A DNA stretch of 64,000 nucleotides from positions 1 to 64,000 of the forward strand of contig JAIPAL010000001.1 of NCBI GenBank assembly GCA_021740085.1. Reading direction: 5' to 3'. Numbering within the stretch: the first letter of the stretch is position 1; every line of letters starts with the position of its first letter. The stretch is from Crocinitomicaceae bacterium. GTDB taxonomy: Bacteria > Bacteroidota > Bacteroidia > Flavobacteriales_D > Crocinitomicaceae. The translations under genes were made by a program, and so were the position numbers. This document shows positions 1-8,487 of the stretch, in pieces. Under the pieces are notes generated by a model. The model was not told the origin of the DNA. It made no database searches and was given only the letters and a program-made list of their open reading frames with translations.

Positions 1-336
1 GATTACTCCTTGGCTAGCAGGTGGCGCAAATATTTCCCAAAACAAGGAGTGATTATAGTGACCTCCAGCATTGTTTCTTACGGCGTCAGATCGAAAACTC
101 GCGTAAAACATTAAATCGATAAGCGACTGTGTTTCCATTTTTGTTCCTTTAACTGCCGTGTTGAGGTTGTTTATATACGCTTGGTGGTGTTTTTTGTGGT
201 GAATTTCCATCGTTAATGCGTCTATTTGTGGAGCGTAATCGCCATAAGCATACGGCAAATTAGGAAGAGTGAATGATTGAGAAAAGATCGAGTTCGTTAT
301 CAAAAGTATACTCAAACAGTATAGTGCTATTTTCAT
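1..336 (-). CDS. Exported Fe/Mn superoxide dismutase (N-terminal part, cut by window edge)
   Basis: The reading frame is open from the ATG at 334-336 (complement) to the window edge, giving 112 residues without a stop. Residues 1-20 form a signal peptide (MKIALYCLSI then a hydrophobic run ending FSQ), so the enzyme should be exported. The mature part begins with the FTLPNLPYAYG N-terminus of Fe/Mn SODs, then HHKKHH at 46-51 (first metal-ligand His) and GGHYNHSLFW at 91-100 (second ligand). Family knowledge: it dismutates superoxide to peroxide and oxygen. The C-terminal DVWEHAY ligand region is outside the window, so the metal cannot be judged. It is divergent from ileS. Confidence 0.9.
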   Translation of the reverse strand, partial: MKIALYCLSILLITNSIFSQSFTLPNLPYAYGDYAPQIDALTMEIHHKKHHQAYINNLNTAVKGTKMETQSLIDLMFYASFRSDAVRNNAGGHYNHSLFWEIFAPPASQGVI

Positions 337-436
337 GAGGGCGTGTTTTTGTTAAAATTACTGAAGATAGCGGAATTATATGCCTTTACCCAAAACTTAT
401 TCTTGAAGTAAGACAAGAATATTGTGTTATTCTTGT

Positions 437-444
437 TATTTTTG
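437..444 (+). promoter_or_regulatory. -7 promoter box of ileS
   Basis: TATTTTTG matches the Bacteroidota -7 consensus TAnnTTTG. It lies 19 nt before the ATG at 464. Transcription would start near 450, which rules out the upstream TTG at 422 as the translation start. I see no good -33 TTTG at 19 nt spacing. Confidence 0.45.
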
Positions 445-463
445 GACTCCTAATTCGTTGGAA

Positions 464-3400
464 ATGCCTCAAAAGTATAAAGAATATACTGGATTAAATT
501 TACCAATCATTGCTGCTGAAATCTTAAAAGATTGGGATGAAAAGTTGCTGTTTGAACTGTCTGTTTCCAGGCGCGAAAACTGTCCGCCTTTTGTTTTTTA
601 TGAAGGCCCCCCCTCAGCAAATGGTTTACCTGGCATCCACCATGTCATGGGCCGTGCCATTAAAGATATTTTTTGTAGGTACAAAACACTTAAAGGGTTT
701 CAAGTAAAAAGAAAGGCTGGGTGGGACACACACGGCTTACCCGTTGAGCTTGGCGTTGAAAAAGAACTTGGAATTACAAAAGAAGATATCGGCAAGACAA
801 TTAGCGTAGATGAGTATAACCAGGCTTGTAAAAATGCTGTGATGCGTTATACCGATATTTGGAATGACCTGACCACAAAAATGGGCTATTGGGTTGACAA
901 AGAAGAGCCCTACATTACCTACGAAACGAAATACATGGAGTCCGTTTGGTGGTTGATTGGCGAACTGTATAAGAAAGACTTAATGTACAAGGGCTATACA
1001 ATTCAGCCGTATTCACCGAAAGCTGGAACGGGCCTTTCTTCTCATGAATTGAATCAACCTGGCTGTTACAAAGATGTGAAAGACACCTCTGTTGTTGCTA
1101 TGTTCAAGGTGAAGGGAAATCAGAAAAATGTGTTTGATTCTTTTGTGAAATTAAATGAAGAGTTGTTTTTGTTAGCCTGGACAACCACTCCTTGGACATT
1201 GCCTTCCAATACAGCGCTTGCTGTTGGTGAAAACATCACGTATTGCCTCGTTTCAACTTATAATCAATACACCTTTCAACCAATATTAGTCGTTCTTGCG
1301 AAAAACCTCGTCACGTATCAATTTGGAAAAGGATTTCATTTGGTGGAGGAAAGAGATGCTTTCGCTACATATGTTCCCGGGGATAAGTCTATTCCTTATT
1401 TCATCTTAGGGAATTGTCTTGGAAAGGACTTAATCGGCCTACAATACGAACAACTTCTAACCTATTGTTTGCCGGCTGAAAATCCAGCAAATGCTTTTCA
1501 AGTAATCGCTGGTGATTTTGTTACAACAGAAGACGGAACGGGTATTGTTCATTTAGCACCAACCTTTGGAGCCGACGATGCACGAGTGGCTGCAGCAGCA
1601 AAAATACCCGCGATGCTCGTTCGTGATGAATATAACAACCTGGTGCCACTAGTTGATTTACAAGGAAAATTTCGACCCGAAGTGACTGACTTTGCTGGCA
1701 TGTACGTTAAAAATGAGTTTTACGAAGACACGGAAATGCCAGAGCGCTCTGTTGATGTTCAAATCGCTATTAAGTTAAAAGAAGAAAATAAAGCTTTTAA
1801 AGTTGAGAAGTATGAGCACAGCTATCCACATTGTTGGCGGACAGACAAACCAATTTTGTATTATCCTTTAGATTCGTGGTTTATTCGTGTTAGTGGGCAA
1901 AAAGAAAAAATGGTGACATTAAACAACACCATTAACTGGAACCCAACAAGCACAGGACAAGGGCGCTTCGGAAAATGGTTGGAAAATGCGAATGATTGGA
2001 ACCTCTCCCGCTCAAGATACTGGGGTATTCCTATCCCAATTTGGGCGACCGAAGACGGTAAAGAACGGCGGTGTATCTCTTCACTATCTGAATTAAAAAA
2101 GGCTTGTGAAGATGCTGTTGAAGGTGGAGTAATGAAAAGTAATCCATTGGCCTCTTTCAATGAAAATGATATGTCCAAGGAAAATTATGCTCAAATAGAC
2201 ATACACAAGCACCACGTCGATAAAATAGTTTTGGTTGCTAAGGACGGTACGCCGATGAAACGTGAACTTGATCTGATTGATGTTTGGTTTGATTCGGGAG
2301 CAATGCCTTATGCTCAATGGCATTACCCATTTGAGAATAAATCATTGATAGATGATAACAAGGCCTTTCCTGCTGATTTCATCGCGGAAGGAGTCGACCA
2401 AACGCGTGGCTGGTTTTACACCTTACACGCCATCTCAACACTCGTATTTGGAAGCGTTGCCTACAAAAATGTATTATCCAATGGTCTCGTTTTAGATAAA
2501 AACGGCCTTAAAATGTCTAAGCGACTTGGTAACGGCATCGATCCATTTGCCACCTTAGAAAAATATGGTCCAGATGCTACAAGGTGGTATATGATTACGA
2601 ATGCACAGCCATGGGATAACCTTAAATTTGATGTGGATGGCATTGTTGAAGTACAACGCAAATTTTTCGGAACACTTTATAATACGTATTCATTCTTTGC
2701 CTTGTATGCTAATATTGACGGATTTCGATACGAAGAAAATGAAATTGATATAGAAAAGCGACCAGAAATAGACCGATGGATTATCTCTAAACTCAATAGT
2801 TTGATTTCAGATGTTGATGCTGCTTACGAATCTTATGAGCCAACAAAAGCGGGGAGACTCATCCAAGAGTTTGTATCTGATCAATTGTCAAATTGGTATG
2901 TACGACTTTGTAGAAGACGTTTTTGGAAAAGTGACGACGCAATTGATAAGCTATCTGCTTATCAAACTCTTTACACTTGCTTAGAACAAATAGCCATCCT
3001 TGCATCTCCAATTGCGCCTTTTTTTATGGATCGATTATTTATGGATTTAAATAGCATCACTCATAAAAAAGATATTAGTTCTGTCCACTTATGTGAGTTC
3101 CCAATAAGCAATAAAAAAGAAATAGACGCCTCACTTGAAGGTAGAATGTTGATTGCACAGCGATTGTCCTCTTTGGTTCTTGGGCTACGAAAAAAAGAAA
3201 AAATCAGAGTGAGACAGCCCTTAGCTCGGATTTTAGTGCCTGCATTAAGTGATGAGTTTTCACAAAGTGTAACGGAGATTCAGGATTTGATTCTGTCTGA
3301 AGTAAATGTAAAATCCCTGTCCTTAATAAAGGATGACGGAACCATGTTAGTAAAAAACATCCGTCCTAATTTTAAATCCATCGGGAAGAAATTTGGTGCG

Positions 3401-3880
3401 CAAATGAAGGGTATTTCTGCAGAGGTGGCCAACTTTAATCAAGATAAAATTCGTCAAATTGAAAGTGAAAAGTTGTGGGAAAAAGAAATTGATGGGGTGC
3501 TTGTTCGTTTAGAATTAGAAGACTTTGAAATTACAGCCAAAGACATTCCAGGGCTTTTGGTTGCTAGTGACGGCGAGTTAACCGTTGCTTTAGACATTAC
3601 CATAACAGAAGAGCTTCATGCAGAAGGAATTGCAAGAGAATTCGTAAACCGAATTCAAGCATTAAGAAAGGAAAAAGATTTTGATGTAACCGATAAAATT
3701 ATAGTTCAGTATTCATCGAATGAATTCATCGAAGCTGCACTTGAAAAAAACAGGGCTTATATTTGTGCGGAAGTTCTTGCGGACGTTCTATTACCACTAA
3801 AAACAGTCCCTAATTCTACTAAAATAGATGTTGAAAATGAGGGAGATACAGAAATTTATCTGCAGTTAACTTCAAAGTAA
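464..3880 (+). CDS. ileS: Isoleucyl-tRNA synthetase, type 2 (IleRS2-like), GIHH signature
   Basis: This charges tRNA-Ile with isoleucine in the cytoplasm. The start is set at ATG 464 (1138 aa): the frame extends to a TTG at 422, but a -7 promoter box lies between the two, and the protein from 464 (MPQKYKEYTGLNLP) matches the usual N-terminus. The class I signature reads GIHH at residues 57-60 instead of HxGH. The second signature KMSKR is at 683-687. WFDSGAMP and GVDQTRGWF complete the catalytic domain, and residues from about 150 to 430 form the editing insert. The length and GLP-context are those of the eukaryote-like type 2 enzymes. It is followed 10 nt later by a biotin carrier gene. Confidence 0.95.
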   Translation: MPQKYKEYTGLNLPIIAAEILKDWDEKLLFELSVSRRENCPPFVFYEGPPSANGLPGIHHVMGRAIKDIFCRYKTLKGFQVKRKAGWDTHGLPVELGVEKELGITKEDIGKTISVDEYNQACKNAVMRYTDIWNDLTTKMGYWVDKEEPYITYETKYMESVWWLIGELYKKDLMYKGYTIQPYSPKAGTGLSSHELNQPGCYKDVKDTSVVAMFKVKGNQKNVFDSFVKLNEELFLLAWTTTPWTLPSNTALAVGENITYCLVSTYNQYTFQPILVVLAKNLVTYQFGKGFHLVEERDAFATYVPGDKSIPYFILGNCLGKDLIGLQYEQLLTYCLPAENPANAFQVIAGDFVTTEDGTGIVHLAPTFGADDARVAAAAKIPAMLVRDEYNNLVPLVDLQGKFRPEVTDFAGMYVKNEFYEDTEMPERSVDVQIAIKLKEENKAFKVEKYEHSYPHCWRTDKPILYYPLDSWFIRVSGQKEKMVTLNNTINWNPTSTGQGRFGKWLENANDWNLSRSRYWGIPIPIWATEDGKERRCISSLSELKKACEDAVEGGVMKSNPLASFNENDMSKENYAQIDIHKHHVDKIVLVAKDGTPMKRELDLIDVWFDSGAMPYAQWHYPFENKSLIDDNKAFPADFIAEGVDQTRGWFYTLHAISTLVFGSVAYKNVLSNGLVLDKNGLKMSKRLGNGIDPFATLEKYGPDATRWYMITNAQPWDNLKFDVDGIVEVQRKFFGTLYNTYSFFALYANIDGFRYEENEIDIEKRPEIDRWIISKLNSLISDVDAAYESYEPTKAGRLIQEFVSDQLSNWYVRLCRRRFWKSDDAIDKLSAYQTLYTCLEQIAILASPIAPFFMDRLFMDLNSITHKKDISSVHLCEFPISNKKEIDASLEGRMLIAQRLSSLVLGLRKKEKIRVRQPLARILVPALSDEFSQSVTEIQDLILSEVNVKSLSLIKDDGTMLVKNIRPNFKSIGKKFGAQMKGISAEVANFNQDKIRQIESEKLWEKEIDGVLVRLELEDFEITAKDIPGLLVASDGELTVALDITITEELHAEGIAREFVNRIQALRKEKDFDVTDKIIVQYSSNEFIEAALEKNRAYICAEVLADVLLPLKTVPNSTKIDVENEGDTEIYLQLTSK

Positions 3881-3890
3881 AAATGGATGT

Positions 3891-4358
3891 ATGAAAAATA
3901 ATAACTGGTATTTCGACAACGAACCAATTCAGAATACAGACGGTGCATTCGTTGAATGGCACAACCACAAATTTTTTGACTTAGTTTTTCAAGGAAAGGT
4001 TTTCCACGGAGAAATTCAAGAAGAAAAATCCGAAGAACAAAAGCTAGTGATAAAAATAAACCATCGGGTTTTTCATGTTCGGAAAAAGCATGAGTTAGAT
4101 GATCTAATTTCTGCGTTGGGGCTTGACAAACCTAAAATAAAAAAAATAAAAGAATTTAAATCTCCCATGCCCGGGAGAGTATTATCCATTAGTGTTAAAG
4201 AAGGGCAAGAGGTGGCCGTGGGAGACCATTTGTTCTCTCTCGAAGCAATGAAAATGGAAAATGCCCTAAAAGCAGATGGTTGGGGTGTTGTTAAACGCAT
4301 ATTTATTTCGGAAGGAGCAATCGTTGAAAAAGGGAGCGTTTTAATCGAATTTGAATAA
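3891..4358 (+). CDS. Biotin carboxyl carrier protein (biotinyl-domain subunit)
   Basis: A 155-residue protein with a C-terminal biotinyl domain (about 88-155). SPMPGRV at 91-97 opens the domain, and EAMKMEN at 118-124 carries the biotinylated lysine K121. The N-terminal 85 residues are the divergent linker seen in the stand-alone carrier subunits of acetyl-/propionyl-CoA carboxylases of Bacteroidota. It would carry CO2 between a biotin carboxylase and a carboxyltransferase, neither of which is in the window. It starts 10 nt after the ileS stop, so the two are probably co-transcribed. Which carboxylase it serves cannot be told from the sequence. Confidence 0.85.
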   Translation: MKNNNWYFDNEPIQNTDGAFVEWHNHKFFDLVFQGKVFHGEIQEEKSEEQKLVIKINHRVFHVRKKHELDDLISALGLDKPKIKKIKEFKSPMPGRVLSISVKEGQEVAVGDHLFSLEAMKMENALKADGWGVVKRIFISEGAIVEKGSVLIEFE

Positions 4359-4423
4359 TTTTTTTGCCATAACACTCTGTTAATATTAAACCCCTAACTT
4401 TTACCCACACTTTTGTACAAAAA

Positions 4424-6475
4424 ATGAAAATAGTAAATAGAGAATTAAGTTGGCTTTGCTTTAATGACCGGGTATTACAAGAAGCACTAGACGAGAAAGT
4501 TCCACTCATTGAACGGATGCGTTTTCTGGGTATTTACTCTAATAACCTGGATGAATTTTACCGCGTACGGGTGGCAAACATTCGCCGCATGAGCGCTTAC
4601 CGCAAAAAAAAAATGATCGGATATAATGGCAATGCGGAAGACCTTTATAAAGAAATTCGACGTGTTGTACTTAAACAACAAGAGAAATTTGAGAGCGCCT
4701 ATCAACAAGTTTTAATTGGGCTCGAAAAAGTGGGTATTTTTCATTTGGATGACACAACCGTTAGTGATTCTCAGAAAAAAATTCTTTCTTCCTACTTTCA
4801 TAAAGAACTAAAACACGCTATTTTTCCTATAATGCTGAGTAAAAAAAATACCTTCCCGCGATTAAGGGATTATGCGATTTACCTGGCTGTAAAAATTTCG
4901 CTGAAGGGCAAACCTGCCCATTATTCATTAATTCAAGTGCCACAGGAATTGTCTCGTTTCTATTCAATCAATGAAAAAGACAAGCATCATGTGATTATAC
5001 AAGACGATATTATTCGCCTTCATCTACATGAAATTTTTGCTATTTATGATTTTACAACGATTAGTGCCTACACCTTTAAATTTACACGGGACGCTGAATT
5101 AGATTTAGACGACGATATAGCTCTGACTTTTTTTGATAAAATAGAAAAGGGGGTTAAGCAACGGAAAAAAGGAGACCCTGTCCGATTTGTTTACGATGAA
5201 AACATGCCCAAAGATTTATTAGATTACCTTTTGAAATCCTTAAATTTAACTCGTGGTGTCAATACAATTCCGGGAGGAAAATACCATAATTTTAAAGACT
5301 TTATCGGATTCCCGACATTTGATCTGCCTGGTTTACAATATCCTGTTCAAAATCCTTGTACACATCAATCGTTAGAAAATGCAACTAGTTTACTTGATGT
5401 AATCGCTAAACAAGATGTGTTTTTACACTTTCCTTATCAAAAATTTGATTACGTTGTTGATATTTTGCGTGAAGCAGCCATAGATCCCTATGTAAAGGAA
5501 ATAAAAATAAATATTTACCGTGTCGCCAAAAAATCACAGATAATGAACGCTCTTTTGGCGGCGATATTCAATGGGAAGGCTGTTACTGTAATTATGGAAT
5601 TACAAGCGCGGTTTGATGAGGCAAATAATCTTTATTGGTCAAATCGCCTTCGTGAAAATGGAGCAAAGGTGATACATGGAGCGCAAAACCTTAAGGTGCA
5701 TTCAAAAATGATGCAGATTACTCGGGTTATTGACAAGAAAGAAAAATTTGTTAGCTATATAGGAACGGGTAATTTTAATGAAAAGTCATCAAAAACCTAT
5801 ACCGATTTTGCTTTATTAACCTCTAATCCCGTTTTATCGAATGAAATCAAAAAGGTTTTTCGTTTGTTAGAAAACAATTTAGAAAGGGCCTTATTTAGAC
5901 ATTTAATTGTTTCTCCTATTAACACAAGAAGAAAAATATATAAGTTAATTGATGGGGAGATTGATAATGTAAAGAAAGGATTGCCGGCAGGAATAAAAAT
6001 CAAGCTAAATAATCTAACAGACGTTCCGATTATTGAAAAATTATACGAAGCAAGTGCTGCGGGGGTAAAAATAGAAATGATCGTTCGTGGAATTTGCTGT
6101 ATTAAAACAGCAGGAAAAGGTATTCCTAAAAATATAACCGTAATAAGTATTGTAGATCGTTATTTAGAACATTCCCGCATGCTTGTTTTTGAAAATGGCG
6201 GAGAGCCACTTTACTATATTTTAAGTGCCGATTTAATGGAGCGAAATATTGATAAACGTATTGAGGTCGGTGTTCCAATTCTTGATAAATCCATACAAAA
6301 AGAACTGGCGCTTATTTTTGATTTTCAATGGAAGGGAAGCGTAAAATCTCGCTTAATCACCGGGGATTTTAAAAATATTTATAGATCAACAAACCTTGCC
6401 CCATTTCATGCGCAAGTAGAAACCTATAAGCATTATTTAGCCCTGAGTCAAATGCCTACTAAATCGATTAATTGA
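4424..6475 (+). CDS. ppk1: Polyphosphate kinase 1
   Basis: A 683-aa PPK1, the full usual length. It polymerises the gamma-phosphate of ATP into inorganic polyphosphate. The N-terminal domain starts with NRELSWLCFNDRVLQEA and the NNLDEFYRVRVA motif typical of the family. The two phospholipase-D-like halves carry the active-site histidines: VHSKMM with H426 (equivalent of the phosphorylated His) and LEHSRML with H583. TGNFNEKSSKTYTD follows the first. The start follows a 65-bp spacer containing CACTTTTG (4408-4415), one mismatch from a -7 box. Its last 28 nt overlap tail-to-tail with the next gene on the minus strand. Confidence 0.95.
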   Translation: MKIVNRELSWLCFNDRVLQEALDEKVPLIERMRFLGIYSNNLDEFYRVRVANIRRMSAYRKKKMIGYNGNAEDLYKEIRRVVLKQQEKFESAYQQVLIGLEKVGIFHLDDTTVSDSQKKILSSYFHKELKHAIFPIMLSKKNTFPRLRDYAIYLAVKISLKGKPAHYSLIQVPQELSRFYSINEKDKHHVIIQDDIIRLHLHEIFAIYDFTTISAYTFKFTRDAELDLDDDIALTFFDKIEKGVKQRKKGDPVRFVYDENMPKDLLDYLLKSLNLTRGVNTIPGGKYHNFKDFIGFPTFDLPGLQYPVQNPCTHQSLENATSLLDVIAKQDVFLHFPYQKFDYVVDILREAAIDPYVKEIKINIYRVAKKSQIMNALLAAIFNGKAVTVIMELQARFDEANNLYWSNRLRENGAKVIHGAQNLKVHSKMMQITRVIDKKEKFVSYIGTGNFNEKSSKTYTDFALLTSNPVLSNEIKKVFRLLENNLERALFRHLIVSPINTRRKIYKLIDGEIDNVKKGLPAGIKIKLNNLTDVPIIEKLYEASAAGVKIEMIVRGICCIKTAGKGIPKNITVISIVDRYLEHSRMLVFENGGEPLYYILSADLMERNIDKRIEVGVPILDKSIQKELALIFDFQWKGSVKSRLITGDFKNIYRSTNLAPFHAQVETYKHYLALSQMPTKSIN

Positions 6476-7482
6476 GGAGCTGGGGCCTCATTTTCTGATG
6501 GCATTAAATCATTAAAAATAGTGTCAATTATTTGCTCCGTTCTATTAGGATAATGCACCACTATATGATTTGAACTCATAAGCCATGAACTAATCGTTCT
6601 ACGATGTAATAAACATAGCTTGTCTAATATAATTACCCCCATCTTTTTAAGACTCTCCGCATTGCAAAGCTGTTCATATTGTCCCATCATAGGAATCACC
6701 ATTAGTTTTTTATTTAAGAATAATGCTTCTGCGGGCAACTCAAACCCCGCACCACAAAGCACCCCTTCAGACGTCCTTAAACTCTCCGTGAAACCTTTAG
6801 AGTCAATTGGATTTACCCAAACATTATTAACACGATAACGACAACTTGCATATTTTGAAAACACCTGCCACTCAGCCTTAAAGTGCATTAACGTTTGAAC
6901 GATGAAATCATCGTGATATGCAGGTAAATAAACCGTATAATGCCCGCAGTTTTCCGATTCTAGTTGCCTAATATTTTCTCTGATTACTGGTGTAAAAATG
7001 GACGGCGCGTATGATTCGAAATGGAATCCATACTTATGATAGCTGGGACAATAATTTCCTAAAATAAAATTTCCGACACGACTTTTTTCTACCGGTTTGG
7101 GGGAGTTCTGATGATAAACCGCTGCCTGATGGCTTAACTCTACCGACTTTACGCCATGGTATTTTGCAGACCAAGCAGAAATGGGTTCAAAATCACTTAT
7201 TATTAAATCGTATTTTTTAGCGGGAAACTGACTTATTTCTTTTAGAAATTTAAAAACATTCGTGTTTACAGCCGTTTTGATGAGGTCTACCTTACCTTTT
7301 TTAGATGACATAAAGCTCATACCTCTCAATTGATAGTCAATTGAAAAAGAAGGTGTCAACTGGGATTGTGTGCCGCTCACCAAAATGTCTACTTGGCATC
7401 TTTTTCGTAAGTAGGGGACAATATCCTCCGCCCTACTTAAATGGCCATTGCCCGTTCCTTGTATCGCATATAAAACTTTCAT
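6448..7482 (-). CDS. Glycosyltransferase, GT-B fold (MJ1255/MurG-like family)
   Basis: A 344-aa cytoplasmic protein. The N-terminal GTGNGHLSRA loop (residues 9-18) and the C-terminal GAGFELPAEAL and MGQYEQLCNA motifs are those of GT-B enzymes of the MurG-like/MJ1255-like group, which transfer a sugar from a nucleotide-sugar to a lipid or polysaccharide acceptor. Donor and acceptor are not predictable. It lies 3 nt downstream of the LpxH-like phosphoesterase and is surely co-transcribed with it, which hints at an envelope-lipid role (inference). The 3' end overlaps ppk1 by 28 nt. Confidence 0.8.
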   Translation of the reverse strand: MKVLYAIQGTGNGHLSRAEDIVPYLRKRCQVDILVSGTQSQLTPSFSIDYQLRGMSFMSSKKGKVDLIKTAVNTNVFKFLKEISQFPAKKYDLIISDFEPISAWSAKYHGVKSVELSHQAAVYHQNSPKPVEKSRVGNFILGNYCPSYHKYGFHFESYAPSIFTPVIRENIRQLESENCGHYTVYLPAYHDDFIVQTLMHFKAEWQVFSKYASCRYRVNNVWVNPIDSKGFTESLRTSEGVLCGAGFELPAEALFLNKKLMVIPMMGQYEQLCNAESLKKMGVIILDKLCLLHRRTISSWLMSSNHIVVHYPNRTEQIIDTIFNDLMPSENEAPAPQLIDLVGI

Positions 7483-7485
7483 ACC

Positions 7486-8328
7486 TTATACTTTTATGAT
7501 GTTTTGTGTGATTTCAGCAAGTAAAACCTCAATTGAAAGTTCTTCTCTCCGAGATTTTAGCAATTCGCTTTTTATGTTTTTTTGCAGATTTTGATCCTCA
7601 AAATAAAGTTTCCATTCGCCTTCATGGTATTCTAAAGCCGTTGAATTCTCAACCCAATCTCCTGAATTAAGATACGTCACCTTTTCACCATTCTTCGTTT
7701 GAATTTGTCTTATTTCTGGTTGGTGAATGTGACCACAAACAACATAATCATAGCCATTAGTAATCGCAAGCTCGGCAGCGGTTAACTCAAAATTGCTTAC
7801 ATAGCTCACAACACCCTTTACGCTGTTTTTTATTTTTTTTGACAAAGAAATCCTTCCTCTTCCAAGTTTTTCACTAACCCAATTCATGAAGGTATTTATC
7901 ATTATGAGAATGTCGTATCCTTTACCGCCCAGCTTTGCTAACCATTTTGAATGCCTCATCGTTGTGTCAAATACATCTCCATGGAAAATCCAAGCACGTC
8001 CCGTTGGTAGATTTAACACAATTTTATTGACTATTTCGAAGTTCGCGATTTTAAACCCGGTAAATCTCCGTAACATTTCATCGTGATTTCCTGTGACATA
8101 ATATACCATCGTTCCCTGACTCAGGAAAGATGTTATTTCTCGTATAACCTGCATGTGTGCCGCGGGAAAATAACGCTTGGAAAACTGCCATATATCAATA
8201 ATATCGCCATTCAACACCAAGGTCTTTGGTTTAATACTCCTCAAGTATTTAACCAATTCTTCCGCGCGGGAACCATAGGTTCCTAGGTGAACGTCTGAAA
8301 TAACAACTAGATCAACTTCTCTTCTCAT
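7486..8328 (-). CDS. LpxH-like metallophosphoesterase
   Basis: A 280-aa calcineurin-fold phosphoesterase of the UDP-2,3-diacylglucosamine diphosphatase-like group. Metal-binding motifs in order: SDVHLG (D12, H14), NGDIID (D42), GNHDE (N81, H82), FHGDVFD and GHIHQPE. The start is placed at ATG 8328; an in-frame TTG at 8346 is less likely because CATCTTTG, one mismatch from the -7 box, lies there. It resembles the family that removes UMP in lipid A synthesis, but many Bacteroidota paralogues have unknown substrates. A C-terminal 40-residue extension is charged and probably helical. Confidence 0.85.
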   Translation of the reverse strand: MRREVDLVVISDVHLGTYGSRAEELVKYLRSIKPKTLVLNGDIIDIWQFSKRYFPAAHMQVIREITSFLSQGTMVYYVTGNHDEMLRRFTGFKIANFEIVNKIVLNLPTGRAWIFHGDVFDTTMRHSKWLAKLGGKGYDILIMINTFMNWVSEKLGRGRISLSKKIKNSVKGVVSYVSNFELTAAELAITNGYDYVVCGHIHQPEIRQIQTKNGEKVTYLNSGDWVENSTALEYHEGEWKLYFEDQNLQKNIKSELLKSRREELSIEVLLAEITQNIIKV

Positions 8329-8487
8329 TTTCTTAATTTCCAACAAAGATGGACCTTTGATGTTTCCTGAATTTTAAGCGAAGATTAAGGCGCAAATAGA
8401 TATGAATACTGCTTTGTTTAAAACAGATGCCTACAAGATGCTTGACACGGAAAACTTTCAATAAATTAAGTCAAGTAGAATCTTAGA

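Noticed and set aside
422-463. Upstream TTG start for ileS
   Set aside because: A -7 promoter box lies at 437-444, inside the extension, and the extra residues do not match the family.
8401-8463. 20-codon frame in the spacer after the phosphoesterase gene
   Set aside because: Too short, no supporting signal, and no known peptide context.
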